NCBI RefSeq assembly: GCF_019710635.1
Contig: NZ_JAIFZS010000001.1
Span: forward strand, 186,001 to 250,000
Direction: 5' to 3'
DNA from: Mycolicibacterium xanthum
Lineage (GTDB): Bacteria > Actinomycetota > Actinomycetes > Mycobacteriales > Mycobacteriaceae
DNA: 64,000 bases
Part shown: positions 51,781 through 61,872 of the stretch, in pieces
Layout of the letters: every line of letters starts with the position of its first letter
Numbering within the stretch: position 1 is the stretch's first letter
Translations under genes and position numbers: made by a program
The notes under the pieces: model-generated
The model's database searches: none
What the model saw: only the letters and a program-made list of their open reading frames with translations
What the model was told of the DNA's origin: nothing

Positions 51781-53430
51781 ATGTCGGCTCGGCCGCTGGA
51801 CGCGTCGTCGCTGCGACGCTGGGCGCACAGGGCGGTCGCCGACCTGATCAGCCACACCGACGAGATCAACCGGCTCAACGTGTTCCCGGTCGCCGACGCC
51901 GACACCGGAACGAACATGCTGTTCACCATGCGCGCCGCCTGGGCGCAGGCCGACGCGCACGCCGACATCGACGACGTCGCGGCGCTGACCGCCCGGATGG
52001 CCGACGGTGCGCTGCGCGGCGCCCGCGGCAACTCCGGGGTGATCCTGTCGCAGATCCTGCGCGGTGTCGCCGACGTGACGGCCGCCGCCGCCGAGGACCG
52101 CGGTGGCTGGCTCCCCGACGTCGACGGCGCATTGTTCGCCGCCGCGCTGCGACATGCCGTGAGCCTGGTGGTCATGTCGATGGGGCACGAGGTGCCGGGC
52201 ACGATCGTCTCCGTCCTGCAGGCGGCCGCGGCCGCAGCGGAGGATGCGGTCGCCGAGGGTGCCGACCTGGCCGACGTGGTCGACGCGGCCGCCGGATCGG
52301 CCGCCCGGGCCCTGGATCGCACCCCGACCCAGCTCGACGTGCTGGCCGCCGCCGGGGTGGTGGATGCCGGCGGCCGTGGCCTGCTGGTGCTGCTGGACGC
52401 GCTTAGCGCGACGTTGACCGGTCGCGTCCCGATGCGGCCGGCGTACCTGCCGGCCCCGGCGGAGCCGCCCGCCGCGTCCTCGACGACGACGGCACCCCAA
52501 TTCGAGGTGATGTACCTGCTGAGCGGCTGCGACGCCGCCGGGGCCGAGATACTGCGGACCCGCCTCGACGAGCTCGGCGACTCCGTCGCGATCGCCGCGT
52601 CGGGTTTCGGCGCAGCCGCGGCCACCCCCGGCCACTACTCCGTGCACGTCCACACCGACGACGCCGGGGCCGCGGTCGAGGCGGCGCTGCCGCTGGGCAC
52701 TCCCAGCCGTATCCAGATCACCTCGCTGGGCGGGGCCCCCGAGCGGCATCCGGCCGGCGGCTGGAGCCGGGGGCGCGCGGTGCTCGCCGTCGTCGACGGT
52801 GACGGCGCGGAAAGCCTGTTCAGCGCCGAGGGCGCCCAGACGTTGCGGCCCGAGCCCGGAGTGCCGGTCAGTGCGCAGCAGTTGCTGCACGCGCTGGTCA
52901 ACACCGGCGCAGCACAGGTGATGGTGCTGCCCAACGGCTACGTGGCGGCCGAGGAACTGCTCGCCGGGTGGGCCGTCGCCTCGGACTGGGGCATCGAGAT
53001 GGCGCCGATCCCGGCGGGCTCGATGGTGCAGGGGCTGGCCGCGCTGGCGGTCCACGACCCCGAGAGCCGCCTCGTCGACGACGGTTTCACGATGGCCCGA
53101 GCCGCGGCCGGCGCCCGCTACGGCTCGGTGCGGGTGGCCGCCGAGGAGGCGCTGACCTGGGCGGGCACCTGCAAACCGGGCGACGGGCTCGGCATCGCCG
53201 GCGACGAGGTGGTCATCGTCGGGGGCGACATCGTGGCCGCCGGGGCCGGGCTCATCGACGTGCTGCTGGCCGCCGGCGGCGAGCTGGTCACGGTGCTGAC
53301 CGGTGACGGCGTGGGCGAGGAGGTCGCCGAGGCACTGGCCGAGCACGTCCGGCGCCGCCATCCCGGCACCGAGATGGTGTCCTTCCACACCGGCCACCGC
53401 GGCGATGCGCTGCTGATCGGGGTCGAGTGA
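51781..53430 (+). CDS. DhaL/FakA-like kinase-fold protein
   Basis: A 549-residue protein with an N-terminal DhaL (DAK2) nucleotide-binding domain ([38 protein letters not shown]) and a C-terminal FakA-type region (FEVMYLLSG ... [16 protein letters not shown] ... [15 protein letters not shown]). The architecture matches FakA/YloV, which phosphorylates fatty acids bound by a FakB protein; no FakB is next to it. The ATG at 51781 has a GGAGG box; GTG 51754 is an alternative. As I recall, M. tuberculosis has it split as Rv2975c/Rv2974c; here it is intact. Confidence 0.87.
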   Translation: MSARPLDASSLRRWAHRAVADLISHTDEINRLNVFPVADADTGTNMLFTMRAAWAQADAHADIDDVAALTARMADGALRGARGNSGVILSQILRGVADVTAAAAEDRGGWLPDVDGALFAAALRHAVSLVVMSMGHEVPGTIVSVLQAAAAAAEDAVAEGADLADVVDAAAGSAARALDRTPTQLDVLAAAGVVDAGGRGLLVLLDALSATLTGRVPMRPAYLPAPAEPPAASSTTTAPQFEVMYLLSGCDAAGAEILRTRLDELGDSVAIAASGFGAAAATPGHYSVHVHTDDAGAAVEAALPLGTPSRIQITSLGGAPERHPAGGWSRGRAVLAVVDGDGAESLFSAEGAQTLRPEPGVPVSAQQLLHALVNTGAAQVMVLPNGYVAAEELLAGWAVASDWGIEMAPIPAGSMVQGLAALAVHDPESRLVDDGFTMARAAAGARYGSVRVAAEEALTWAGTCKPGDGLGIAGDEVVIVGGDIVAAGAGLIDVLLAAGGELVTVLTGDGVGEEVAEALAEHVRRRHPGTEMVSFHTGHRGDALLIGVE

Positions 53431-53431
53431 C

Positions 53432-55687
53432 ATGGCCACGCTGAGCGACCGGCTGGACTTCGTGCTCGGCAAGAAGGCCGCCGATCGACTCGAGCAGCAT
53501 TTCGGGATCCGCACGGTCGGCGAGCTCGTTCGGTACTTCCCCCGCAAGTACAGCGACGCGATGACGGTCCGCGGCGAGGGCGAGGACCTCGACCTGGAGG
53601 AGGGTGAGCACGTCACGTTCGTCGACACGATCGCCAAGGCCGAGTCGAAGTGGACCAAGCGCACCCCGGCACGGGAATTCCTGGTCGTCACCCTCGAGCA
53701 CCGCCGCCCCGCGGTCACCGCGACGTTCTTCAACCCGAAGTATCTGAAGAAGACCCTCGTCGAGGGCGCGCGGGTGATGTTGTCGGGAGAGGTCGGCTAT
53801 TTCCGCGACACCATGCAGCTGACCCATCCGGCGTTCATGGTGCTGCGCGACGGCGGCAAGAACGTCGGCACCAAATCGCTGACGTCCCTCGCCGAGGCGA
53901 CCGGCGCCTCGGGCGAGGACCTGCTCGCCGAGCTGGACAAGGACTTCTTCCCGATCTACCCGGCCAACTCCAAGATGCAGACGTGGGAGATCTACGCCTG
54001 CATCCGCCAGGTGCTCGCCGTGCTCGATCCTGTCGCCGAAACGCTACCGAAAGCGTATGTCCGCCAACACGGTCTGATGTCCGAGGATGAGGCGCTGCGC
54101 GCTATCCACCTCGCCGAGAACGCCGCCGACCGGGCCCGCGCCGCGGAGCGGCTCACCCACGACGAGGCCGTCGGCCTGCAGTGGGGCCTGGTGGTGCGGC
54201 GGCACAGCGAACTCGGCGAATCCGGGCCACCGGCACCATCCCGGTCCGATGGTCTGGCGGCGGCGATGGCCGCCCAGCTGCCGTTCGAGCTGACCGCGGG
54301 GCAGCAGAAGGTGCTTGACGTGATCTCGGGAGAGCTCGCGGCGCCGCGGCCGATGAACCGGATGCTGCAGGGTGAAGTCGGGTCGGGCAAGACGGTCGTC
54401 TCGCTGCTGGCGATGCTGCAGGTGATCGACGCCGGCTACCAGTGCGCGGTACTCACTCCCACCGAAGTCCTTGCCGCCCAACACTATTTGTCGATCCGGG
54501 CCATGCTCGGACCGCTGGGGATGGCCGGCCAGCTCGGCGGCGCCGACCAGGCGACCCGGGTGGCGCTGCTGACCGGCTCGATGTCGGCACAGCAGAAGCG
54601 CGAGGTTCGCGACGAGGTGGCCACTGGGGCGGCCGGCATCGTCATCGGCACCCACGCGCTGCTGCAGGACGCCGTGGAATTCCACCGCCTCGGCATGGTG
54701 GTGGTCGACGAGCAGCACCGGTTCGGTGTCGAGCAGCGGGACCGGTTGCGCGCCAAGGCTCCTGCCGGACTCACGCCGCACCTGCTGGTGATGACCGCGA
54801 CGCCGATCCCGAGGACGGTGGCGCTGACCGTGTACGGGGATCTGGAGACCTCCACGCTGCGCGAACTGCCCAGGGGCCGGCAGGAGATCACCACCAACAC
54901 GATCTTCGCCAGACAGAAGCCGGCCTGGCTGGAACGCGCCTGGGCGCGTATCGCCGAGGAGGTGCGCGCCGGCCGGCAGGCCTACGTGGTGGCGTCCCGC
55001 ATTGACGAGGACGACAGGCCGCCCGCTGCCGAGAAGCCCAACAAATCCACAAGGGGAGACGCTCAGGAAAAGGAGCCCGGCCCACCGCCGGTGACTGTCG
55101 TCGATCTGTTCGCCCGGTTGCAGCGCGGGCCGCTGTCCGGTGTCCGGCTGGGATTGATGCACGGCCGGCTCTCCGGCGACGAGAAGGATGCGGTGATGTC
55201 GGCGTTCCGGGCAGGCGACATCGATGTGCTGGTGTGCACCACTGTCATCGAGGTCGGCGTCGACGTACCCAACGCCACCGTCATGGTGGTGATGGACGCC
55301 GACCGGTTCGGCATCAGCCAGCTGCACCAGCTGCGGGGCCGGATCGGCCGCGGCGAGCACGCCGGCCTGTGCCTGCTGGCCACCAACCTCCCCGCGGAAT
55401 CCAAAGCGGGGCAACGGCTCAAGGCGGTGGCAGCCACCCAGGACGGGTTCGAGCTGACCAAGCTCGACCTGCGCGAGCGTAGTGAAGGCGACGTGTTGGG
55501 GCTGACCCAGCACGGCCGGCCCGTCACGTTGAGGTTCCTGTCGCTCTTCGAGCACGAGGACATCATCGTCGCGGCCAGACAGCTGTGCGAGGCGGTCTAT
55601 GAATCGGATCCGGCCGACCCCGGCATGGCGGTGCTGTCGGCGCCGTTCACCGACACCGACCGGGTCGAGTACCTGGACAAGTCGTGA
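53432..55687 (+). CDS. recG: ATP-dependent DNA helicase RecG
   Basis: A 751-residue helicase that reverses stalled replication forks. The N-terminal wedge/OB domain (about 60-170) precedes helicase motifs: Walker [15 protein letters not shown] (DEXH), MTATPIPRT (motif III), and [36 protein letters not shown] (motifs V-VI). A hydrophilic insertion ([23 protein letters not shown]) sits between motifs III and IV. The ATG is 1 nt after the DAK-like stop. Corresponds to Rv2973c. Confidence 0.96.
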   Translation: MATLSDRLDFVLGKKAADRLEQHFGIRTVGELVRYFPRKYSDAMTVRGEGEDLDLEEGEHVTFVDTIAKAESKWTKRTPAREFLVVTLEHRRPAVTATFFNPKYLKKTLVEGARVMLSGEVGYFRDTMQLTHPAFMVLRDGGKNVGTKSLTSLAEATGASGEDLLAELDKDFFPIYPANSKMQTWEIYACIRQVLAVLDPVAETLPKAYVRQHGLMSEDEALRAIHLAENAADRARAAERLTHDEAVGLQWGLVVRRHSELGESGPPAPSRSDGLAAAMAAQLPFELTAGQQKVLDVISGELAAPRPMNRMLQGEVGSGKTVVSLLAMLQVIDAGYQCAVLTPTEVLAAQHYLSIRAMLGPLGMAGQLGGADQATRVALLTGSMSAQQKREVRDEVATGAAGIVIGTHALLQDAVEFHRLGMVVVDEQHRFGVEQRDRLRAKAPAGLTPHLLVMTATPIPRTVALTVYGDLETSTLRELPRGRQEITTNTIFARQKPAWLERAWARIAEEVRAGRQAYVVASRIDEDDRPPAAEKPNKSTRGDAQEKEPGPPPVTVVDLFARLQRGPLSGVRLGLMHGRLSGDEKDAVMSAFRAGDIDVLVCTTVIEVGVDVPNATVMVVMDADRFGISQLHQLRGRIGRGEHAGLCLLATNLPAESKAGQRLKAVAATQDGFELTKLDLRERSEGDVLGLTQHGRPVTLRFLSLFEHEDIIVAARQLCEAVYESDPADPGMAVLSAPFTDTDRVEYLDKS

Positions 55688-56391
55688 GCCGCCGCCAGAT
55701 CCTGTGGCTGACCGTCGCGACGGTGCTCGCCGTTGTGGTGGCCTACCAGGTGATCGCATCGGCGAACCGGCCGTCGGAGTTCATCGCGCAGGCCGACATA
55801 CCCACCGTGGCGCCGGGTGTCGACGTCCTGGCCGACGTCGCCGAGATCCCCGACCGGGTGCGGGGATACGACTACCGCCGTGCCGCATTCGGTGACGCCT
55901 GGACCGACGACACCACCGCGCCGGGCGGCCACAACGGCTGCGACACCCGCAACGACATCCTCAACCGGGACCTCATCGACAAGACCTACGTCGCGATAGC
56001 CCGTTGTCCCAACGCCGTGGCCACCGGGGTGCTGCGGGACCCGTACACCAACGCCACGGTGGCGTTCACCCGCGGCGAGGGGACCGGCGCCGCGGTGCAG
56101 ATCGACCACATCGTGCCGCTGGCGCTGGCGTGGGATCTGGGCGCCCGCGACTGGACCGAGCAGATGCGCATCCGGTTCGCCAACGACCCGGCCAATTTGA
56201 TCGCCGTCGCCGGGCAGGCCAACCAGGACAAGGGCGACAGTCAGCCGGCCGTGTGGATGCCCCCCAACGAGGCGTTCCGGTGTCAGTACGCGATGCAGTA
56301 CATCGCGGTGCTGCGCGGCTACCGGCTTCCGGTGGACGCGCCGTCGGCGCGGGTGTTGCGTGACGCGGCGCATACCTGCCCCCCCGGGTGA
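55684..56391 (+). CDS. Membrane-anchored or secreted HNH nuclease-like protein (DUF1524 type)
   Basis: A 235-residue protein. One N-terminal hydrophobic segment (ILWLTVATVLAVVVAYQVIASA) acts as signal or anchor. The domain has CDTRNDIL, then the HNH-type core VQIDHIVPLALAWDLGA and FANDPANLIAVAGQANQDKGDSQPAVWMP, typical of secreted GmrSD/DUF1524-like nucleases of actinobacteria. The cysteines could form disulfides outside the cell. The GTG at 55684 overlaps the recG TGA (GTGA). Corresponds to Rv2972c. Confidence 0.85.
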   Translation: MSRRQILWLTVATVLAVVVAYQVIASANRPSEFIAQADIPTVAPGVDVLADVAEIPDRVRGYDYRRAAFGDAWTDDTTAPGGHNGCDTRNDILNRDLIDKTYVAIARCPNAVATGVLRDPYTNATVAFTRGEGTGAAVQIDHIVPLALAWDLGARDWTEQMRIRFANDPANLIAVAGQANQDKGDSQPAVWMPPNEAFRCQYAMQYIAVLRGYRLPVDAPSARVLRDAAHTCPPG

Positions 56392-56400
56392 CGGGGCGCG

Positions 56401-57747
56401 CTACCCGACGATCAGTTTCTGTGCGGCGCTGTCGAATTCGTCGTCGATGAGGACCACCGTGAGGTCGTCGCGTTCGATGATCGAGGCGGCGATGGACGCG
56501 CGGTAGCCCGTCCCGCAGTGCACCCACACCTCGCCGGCGGGAACCTCGTCGCGGCGGGCGAGCAGTTCGGGCAGCGCGATGTTCATCGCACCCCTGATGT
56601 GGCCGCTCGCGTACTCCTCGCGCTGCCGCACGTCCAGCACGGTGAGCTGGGCGTGGTCGATCTCGTTGGCCAGGTCGGTGAACGACGCCACCCGGTAGGA
56701 GTTCAGCGGTGTCCCGCCGGCCAGCGCCGCCAGGTCGCCGGTAGCCGAACCGGTGAGGTCGTCGACACCGATTCGGGCCAGCTCGCGGCGCGCCTCGAGA
56801 ACCTGGCCGGAGTCCTCGCCGATCAGCGTCATCGGTGCGCCCCACGTGTAGAGCCAACCCAGATAGGTGACGAACTGGGTGGACAGCTCGAAGCCCAGGG
56901 CCCCGCACAGATGCCCGGCCGCGAACGCCTTGCGGTCGCGCAGGTCGACCACCCACTCGCCGGCGTCGATGCGGCGGCGCAGCTCGACCGGATCGACGGG
57001 CTCGGGCATGGACAGGTCGACGGGTGCCGGTCCGGCGGCGTTGATGACCCCCATGTGCGCGTAGTACGCCGGGTAGGCGCCCAGTCCGGCGATGAGCTCG
57101 TCGACGTAGGTGGCCTCGTCGCCGGTCAGCGCCGGATTGGTGTGGCGCTGCTCGCCGATGGTCGACGAGTCCCCGCTGGCCGGGCTGGCCGAGCAGAAGC
57201 TGCCGAAACCGTGGGTCGGATAGACCTCGACCCCGTCGGGCAGCTCGGCGGCCAGCCGGCGCACCGAATGGAACTGCGCGTGCGACAGCTCGCGGGTGTG
57301 CTCATCGCCCAGCAGATCGGTACGCCCGGTGGTGCCGTGCAGCATGGAACCACCGGTGAAGACTCCGACCGCGGCCCCCTCGACGGTGCGCAGCACATAG
57401 CTCAGGTGGGTGTGGGTGTGCCCCGGAGTGTGCATCGCCTGCAGCCGGAACGGTCCCACGTCGACGACGTCTCCGTCGGACACCGCGCGCCGGGCAAACC
57501 CGACATCGTCGGCGGCGGCGACGATGTACTCGGCGCCCACCGTGCGTGCCAGCTCGAGCCCGCCGGTGACGTAGTCGTTGTGGATGTGGGTCTCCAGCAC
57601 GTGGGTGATCGACGCGTCCCGTGCCGCGGCGGCGTCGAGCACCCGGTCGATGTCGCGCTGGGGGTCGATCACCGCCGCGAGGCCCGCGTCGCTGACCAGG
57701 TAGCTTCGGTCGCCCAGGCCGGAGGTCTCGATGACGGTCACGTCCAT
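56401..57747 (-). CDS. MBL-fold persulfide dioxygenase fused to two rhodanese domains
   Basis: A 448-residue fusion. The N-terminal ETHE1-like metallo-beta-lactamase domain has THIHNDYVTGG (iron-ligand HxHxD), MHTPGHTHTHLSY and YPTHGFGS, and oxidises glutathione- or mycothiol-type persulfide to sulfite. The first rhodanese domain (about 260-345) has no cysteine at the active loop and is probably inactive; the second (about 355-445) keeps CGTGYRAS with catalytic Cys. A GGAAGGAG ribosome site fixes the ATG at 57747. A TetR gene lies upstream on the same strand and may control it. Confidence 0.88.
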   Translation of the reverse strand: MDVTVIETSGLGDRSYLVSDAGLAAVIDPQRDIDRVLDAAAARDASITHVLETHIHNDYVTGGLELARTVGAEYIVAAADDVGFARRAVSDGDVVDVGPFRLQAMHTPGHTHTHLSYVLRTVEGAAVGVFTGGSMLHGTTGRTDLLGDEHTRELSHAQFHSVRRLAAELPDGVEVYPTHGFGSFCSASPASGDSSTIGEQRHTNPALTGDEATYVDELIAGLGAYPAYYAHMGVINAAGPAPVDLSMPEPVDPVELRRRIDAGEWVVDLRDRKAFAAGHLCGALGFELSTQFVTYLGWLYTWGAPMTLIGEDSGQVLEARRELARIGVDDLTGSATGDLAALAGGTPLNSYRVASFTDLANEIDHAQLTVLDVRQREEYASGHIRGAMNIALPELLARRDEVPAGEVWVHCGTGYRASIAASIIERDDLTVVLIDDEFDSAAQKLIVG

Positions 57748-57855
57748 GCGTTCTCCTTCCGTGCGGTGTCGGCTGCTCGCCCGCCCGCCGGGGCGCGACA
57801 CCCTGCCGGGTATAGCCCGGACGGTGTGCGCCCAAACGCTGCAGGAGGCTTCTCG

Positions 57856-58485
57856 TCACACGGGCGGACCGGCGTACTGCCGGTCGGCCGGATCGATCAA
57901 CGACTTCAGCAACGGCGTGATCAGGCGCAGGATGTCCTCGATGTCCGCGTCGACGAGGTCGGGCATCTGCAGGATGAAGCGCTGGCTGGCGATGCCCATC
58001 AGCAGGGCTCCGGCCAGAGCGGCGCGCAGCCTGGCGTCGGGGGCGTCGATGGTGGCCGCCACGGCGTCCACCGCTTGGCCGGTGATGTGCCTGCGCAGGA
58101 TGTCGGCGGCGTCCTCGCTGGTCATGCTGGTGCGCAGCAGTACCGCCATCGGGCTGTCGGGGTCCGCGGCCCACGCGGTCAGCATCGCGCGCGCATAGTC
58201 CTGTGCGGTCTGCGCCGCGTCGTCGCTGGTCAGCTGAGCTATCGGGATCTCCCAGTGGACGGTTTCGCGGAACAGCGCCTGCTTGGTGCCGAAGTATTTG
58301 ATGACCGAGGATTTGTCCACCGCGGCGGCGGCGGCGATACCGCGAATGGTGGCGCGTTCGTAGCCGGTTTCGGCGAAGACCGCGCGGGCGGCCTCGAGGA
58401 TGCGGCGGCGGGTCCGCCGCCCCTTGCGTTCCTCCGCAAGGGTGGCCTCCTGCGCCCGCCCGGGTGCCGGTTCTGCTGCGGTCAC
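57856..58485 (-). CDS. TetR-family transcriptional regulator
   Basis: A 209-residue regulator. The TetR helix-turn-helix is clear at about residues 25-70 (ILEAARAVFAETGYERATIRGIAAAAAVDKSSVIKYFGTKQALF). The C-terminal ligand domain (about 85-200) resembles the TetR_C type with MAVLLRTSMTSEDAADILRRHI. A GGAGG box precedes the GTG at 58485. A CTAC/GTAG inverted repeat at 58522-58537 in the space to the divergent methyltransferase could be its operator. The 108-nt gap to the persulfide dioxygenase gene leaves joint transcription possible. Confidence 0.88.
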   Translation of the reverse strand: MTAAEPAPGRAQEATLAEERKGRRTRRRILEAARAVFAETGYERATIRGIAAAAAVDKSSVIKYFGTKQALFRETVHWEIPIAQLTSDDAAQTAQDYARAMLTAWAADPDSPMAVLLRTSMTSEDAADILRRHITGQAVDAVAATIDAPDARLRAALAGALLMGIASQRFILQMPDLVDADIEDILRLITPLLKSLIDPADRQYAGPPV

Positions 58486-58620
58486 CGGTGCCTCCGATCG
58501 CTGATTCGTCAGGCGGCGATGCTACCGAAAAAAGTAGACAAGCGGTGCGAAAAAGGGGACAGTGGTCTGTGGCGCGACCGCAGGCGCCGCCGACCGCCCA
58601 GCCAGGAGGAGGACCCACAG

Positions 58621-59280
58621 GTGACCGAGCAGCGGATGGATTGGGACAGCGCATATCAGCAGGGCAGCCCGCCGCCGTGGAGTATCGGAGCGCCCCAGCC
58701 CGAACTTGCCGCGCTGATCGAACAGGGCAAGGTGCGCGGTCGGGTGCTCGACGCCGGATGCGGGGAGGCCGAGCTGTCGCTCGCGCTCGCCGCGCAGGGC
58801 TTCTCGGTGGTCGGGCTCGACGGAAGCGCCATCGCGGTGGCCGCGGCCCGATCGGCCGCCGCTGCACGGGGATTGACCTCCACAAGCTTCGAGGTCGCCG
58901 ACGTGACCGACTTCGACGGGTATGACGGACAATTCGACACGGTGATGGACAGCGGCCTGCTCCACGCCCTGCCCGTGGAGCGCCGGCAGGCCTACGTGCG
59001 GGCGATCCGCCGGGCCGCCGCACCCGGAGCGGGCCTGTTCATCCTGGCGTTCGCCCAGCGGCCGTTCGGCGGCGGCGGGCCCGGACCGGCCGGGTTCACC
59101 GCCGAGGAACTGCGCGACACCGTCGCCACCCTGTGGACTGTCGACGAGGTGCGTTCAGCCTCGCTGTATGCCAACGATGTTCAGGTACCGGGCGGGCCGG
59201 GCCCGGCCCGGGAGGCGCAGCGCGACGACCAGGGCCGGCTGATGATGCCGGGCTTCCTACTGCTGGCCCACAAGGAGTGA
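58621..59280 (+). CDS. Class I SAM-dependent methyltransferase (small-molecule type)
   Basis: A 219-residue enzyme. It has WDSAYQQGSPPPWSIGAPQPEL at the N-terminus, a motif seen in thiol/halide-type methyltransferases, then motif I VLDAGCGEAELSLALA, acidic motif II GLDGS, and TVMDSGLLHALP. The substrate is not known; thiopurine, halide or tellurite-type small molecules are options. The GTG at 58621 follows an AGGAGGAGG ribosome site by 8 nt. It is divergent from the TetR gene. Confidence 0.82.
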   Translation: MTEQRMDWDSAYQQGSPPPWSIGAPQPELAALIEQGKVRGRVLDAGCGEAELSLALAAQGFSVVGLDGSAIAVAAARSAAAARGLTSTSFEVADVTDFDGYDGQFDTVMDSGLLHALPVERRQAYVRAIRRAAAPGAGLFILAFAQRPFGGGGPGPAGFTAEELRDTVATLWTVDEVRSASLYANDVQVPGGPGPAREAQRDDQGRLMMPGFLLLAHKE

Positions 59281-59332
59281 CGCCCTACCGCGAGGCCCGC
59301 GAAGATCACCGTGTGTTCGGAGGTGACTCCGC

Positions 59333-60043
59333 ATGAGGGTGGCTGTCTTCGGCGCCAACGGGCCGACGGGTCGGCTCCTGGTGCGGCTGTTGGCCGATCG
59401 TGGTCATGAGGTGCTCGCTTCCACCCGGCACCCCGGGGACTTTCCGCTGGACACCGAGGCGGACACGGCGCGGCGGGTCAGTGTCGTCGAAGTCGATGTC
59501 TTCCAGCGCCAATCCATCATCACCGCGGTCGATCGCGCCGACGCCGTGCTGTCGGTGCTCGGCGTGCCGTTCACCCGTCGACCAGTCGACACGTTCTCCG
59601 CCGGGGCGGCCAACATCGTGGCGGCCATGCGTGATGCAGGGGTGCGCCGGTTGGCTGTGGTCAGTTCAACCGGCGCGCACCACTACCGCAACCGCCGCAA
59701 CGCCTCGCTGAGCCTGCGGATCGCCGAGCCGATCATCAGCCGCACCATCGGCAGGACGGTCTACGCGGACATGCGCCGCATGGAGGAGGTCGTCACGGAC
59801 AGCGGTCTGGATTGGACGATCGTGCGCCCGTCCACTCTGTTCGACGCCGATCGCGTCAGCGATTATGTTGCGGGAGAGGTTCCTCCGGTTGGCGCGTTCA
59901 CCGCAAGGATCGACCTCGCGCACTACCTCAGCACGCTGATCGACGACACCGCCGGGATCGGCACGATCCCCATCGTGTCCACCGTGCAAGGCGCACCGAG
60001 CTTCTGGCAGAACGTGAAACGCGAAGCGTTCCAGGCCCGCTGA
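59333..60043 (+). CDS. NAD(P)-binding oxidoreductase, atypical SDR (NmrA/BVR-B-like)
   Basis: A 236-residue Rossmann-fold protein with GANGPTGRLLVRLLADRGHEVLASTR (GxxGxxG), VDVFQRQSI, ADAVLSVLG and the SSTGAHHY segment, in which the usual catalytic YxxxK is absent, as in atypical SDRs. WTIVRPSTLFD fits NmrA-like NAD(P)-binding proteins. Possible roles are flavin or quinone reduction or redox sensing. A GGAGGTGA ribosome site precedes the ATG at 59333, 52 nt after the methyltransferase stop. Confidence 0.8.
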   Translation: MRVAVFGANGPTGRLLVRLLADRGHEVLASTRHPGDFPLDTEADTARRVSVVEVDVFQRQSIITAVDRADAVLSVLGVPFTRRPVDTFSAGAANIVAAMRDAGVRRLAVVSSTGAHHYRNRRNASLSLRIAEPIISRTIGRTVYADMRRMEEVVTDSGLDWTIVRPSTLFDADRVSDYVAGEVPPVGAFTARIDLAHYLSTLIDDTAGIGTIPIVSTVQGAPSFWQNVKREAFQAR

Positions 60044-60080
60044 GGCCCCCGCCCGGTCCGAGATGCGAGGGCCGTGGTGC

Positions 60081-60635
60081 TCAGGAAACAGCCGGGGCCA
60101 CCTCGAAAACGACTGCCCCGTCCAGCGTTTCCAGTTGGTCCACGCCGGAGTCGATGCTGCCCAGCTTGACCAGGCCCCGCGAGTAGTCGAAGTCCCGGTA
60201 GAAGATCGCCAGGTTGCCCCACGGCGCGTAGTAGGTCAGATCACCGATCTCCGGGTCGACACCGTCGGGTGCATCCGCGGTGGACAGCGGGCCGGGCAGG
60301 TCGCCGATCTTCTCGGTGCCGGCGTAGTCGCGCAGGGTCAGGGTCAGCGGTAGCAGCGCAACGAAGTCGCGGCTGGTCGCGCTGTCCAGCAGCGTGGCGG
60401 TCAGAACCGTGTCCGGTGTGGACAATCGGATTCCCATCAGGCCCTCCTCGGGGTTTGTCGGTGGGCGGGGAACGGGCGCTTCGTTCGCACTACCCCTCGC
60501 CGCGGGCGACTCCAGGTTGACCGCGGGCGTCGACTCGGGTTTGCCGCAACAGCCGGCCGCCAGCATGCCCGCGGCGAGCAGTGTTGGGATCCGGACCGTG
60601 GCCGGCCACCGGCAGCGGAGCGGTAGCTGCGTCAT
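60081..60635 (-). CDS. Lipoprotein with cyclophilin-like domain
   Basis: A 184-residue lipoprotein. The signal peptide ends MLAAGC followed by a second Cys, then a Pro/Ser/Ala linker. The domain (about 65-184) has DTVLTATLLDSATSRDFVALLPLTLTLRDYAGTEKIGDLP, DLTYYAPWGNLAIFYRD and LVKLGSIDSGVDQLE, characteristic of the bacterial cyclophilin-like fold (Cyclophil_like2), which lacks proven isomerase activity. The ATG at 60635 is 7 nt after TAATGT on the minus strand; a GTG at 60644 would overlap that box. Confidence 0.8.
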   Translation of the reverse strand: MTQLPLRCRWPATVRIPTLLAAGMLAAGCCGKPESTPAVNLESPAARGSANEAPVPRPPTNPEEGLMGIRLSTPDTVLTATLLDSATSRDFVALLPLTLTLRDYAGTEKIGDLPGPLSTADAPDGVDPEIGDLTYYAPWGNLAIFYRDFDYSRGLVKLGSIDSGVDQLETLDGAVVFEVAPAVS

Positions 60636-60836
60636 AGGGCCCACATTAGGAACCGGTTGGCCGCCGAGACAGGTTCTGGCGATACCTGGGTAGGCGTGAC
60701 CAACACGGGGCGGAAGGGGTGTATTGCCAGTACATGGATCACCGGATACTGTCGCGGCCCCGAGCCGCGGTGTTCAGTAGTGGTAGAGCGACGGTGCCGG
60801 TGCCGCCCTCGAGACACGGAGGACGCGGAGGAACCG

Positions 60837-60881
60837 ATGAAAGCGTACGGCCTCACCAGCTACGGCGGCCCTGGGGTCGTA
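60837..60881 (+). pseudogene. Possible N-terminal remnant of a zinc-type alcohol dehydrogenase/quinone reductase
   Basis: After a well-placed GGAGG box, the ATG at 60837 encodes MKAYGLTSYGGPGVV, the usual N-terminus of MDR-family reductases. Homology then stops, and the frame continues through about 37 codons of unrelated sequence into the aldo-keto reductase without a stop. This looks like a deleted reductase gene whose start region remains. The rest of 60636-60992 shows nothing else recognisable. Confidence 0.5.
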
Positions 60882-60992
60882 CCTTCCCGGAGACCCGGAA
60901 AGACGCCGTCATTCCAACGACGCAGGCCATTTCGGGTACCCGACCCGGTGAACCGGCGTCCACTGGTTGATAGATCAACGAAAGGAGATGCA

Positions 60993-61853
60993 GTGATACT
61001 GCAAGAGAACTACACCCTGTCCAACGGGCTGGAGATCCCCAAGCTGGGCCTGGGCACCTGGATGATCGCCAACGACGCTGTCGTGCAGGCGGTGAAGGAC
61101 GCCATCGACATCGGCTACCGCCACATCGACACCGCGCAGGCCTACGGAAACGAGCAGGGCGTCGGTGCGGGGCTTCGGGCCAGCGGGGTCGGACGCGAGG
61201 ACATCTTCGTCACGACAAAGGTCGACGCCGGCGCGAAGTCGTATCAGGACGCCGCTGCCAGCATCGACGGCTCCCTGGCGGCGCTGGGGCTGGACCACAT
61301 CGACCTGATGATCATCCACAGCCCGCAGCCCTGGGGTGCCTTCGGCGGCGACAACCGTTACTTCGCCGAGAACCGCGAGGTGTGGCGGGCACTCGAGGAG
61401 GCCTATCAGGCCGGCAAGCTCAAGGCGATCGGTCTGTCGAACTTCCAGAAGGCCGACGTCGACAACATCCTCGAGACCGCCACGGTACGGCCGATGGTCA
61501 ACCAGATCCTCGCGCACATCAGCAACACCCCGCATGAGTTGATCACCTACGCCCAGGATCTGGGCCTCCTGGTCGAGGCGTATTCGCCGGTGGCGCACGG
61601 CGAGCTGCTGAAGAACGCCGAAGTGGCCGCGCTGGCCGAGAAGTACGGTGTCTCGGTGCCGCAGCTGTCGATCCGCTACTGCCTGCAACTCGGCACGCTT
61701 CCGCTGCCCAAGACCGCGAACCCGGATCACATGCGCAACAACGCCGACGTCGACTTCGAGATCTCCGGGGAGGACATGGAGACGCTCAAGCACATCGATG
61801 AGATCAAGGATTACGGGGACGCCAGCGTGATGCCCGTCTTCGCGAAGCGATAG
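60993..61853 (+). CDS. Aldo-keto reductase (AKR5-like)
   Basis: A 286-residue (beta/alpha)8 NADPH-dependent reductase. The catalytic tetrad is visible: Asp in GYRHIDTAQAYGNE, the Tyr of AQAYG, Lys in VTTKVD and His in MIIHSPQP. The cofactor end has PLPKTANPDHMRNNADV. The substrate is likely an aldehyde or diketone. The GTG at 60993 has an AAAGGAG ribosome site and homology starts there; the frame is also open upstream to an ATG at 60837 that belongs to a remnant. It differs clearly from Rv2971, so synteny with M. tuberculosis ends before it. Confidence 0.88.
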   Translation: MILQENYTLSNGLEIPKLGLGTWMIANDAVVQAVKDAIDIGYRHIDTAQAYGNEQGVGAGLRASGVGREDIFVTTKVDAGAKSYQDAAASIDGSLAALGLDHIDLMIIHSPQPWGAFGGDNRYFAENREVWRALEEAYQAGKLKAIGLSNFQKADVDNILETATVRPMVNQILAHISNTPHELITYAQDLGLLVEAYSPVAHGELLKNAEVAALAEKYGVSVPQLSIRYCLQLGTLPLPKTANPDHMRNNADVDFEISGEDMETLKHIDEIKDYGDASVMPVFAKR

Positions 61854-61872
61854 AGCTCCCCGGCGCCGAACG

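Noticed and set aside
56518..58620. Long plus-strand open frame upstream of the methyltransferase, giving a 920-residue protein
   Set aside because: Only the part after GTG 58621 looks like a protein family. The upstream part is antisense to the persulfide dioxygenase and TetR genes, and a strong ribosome site marks 58621.
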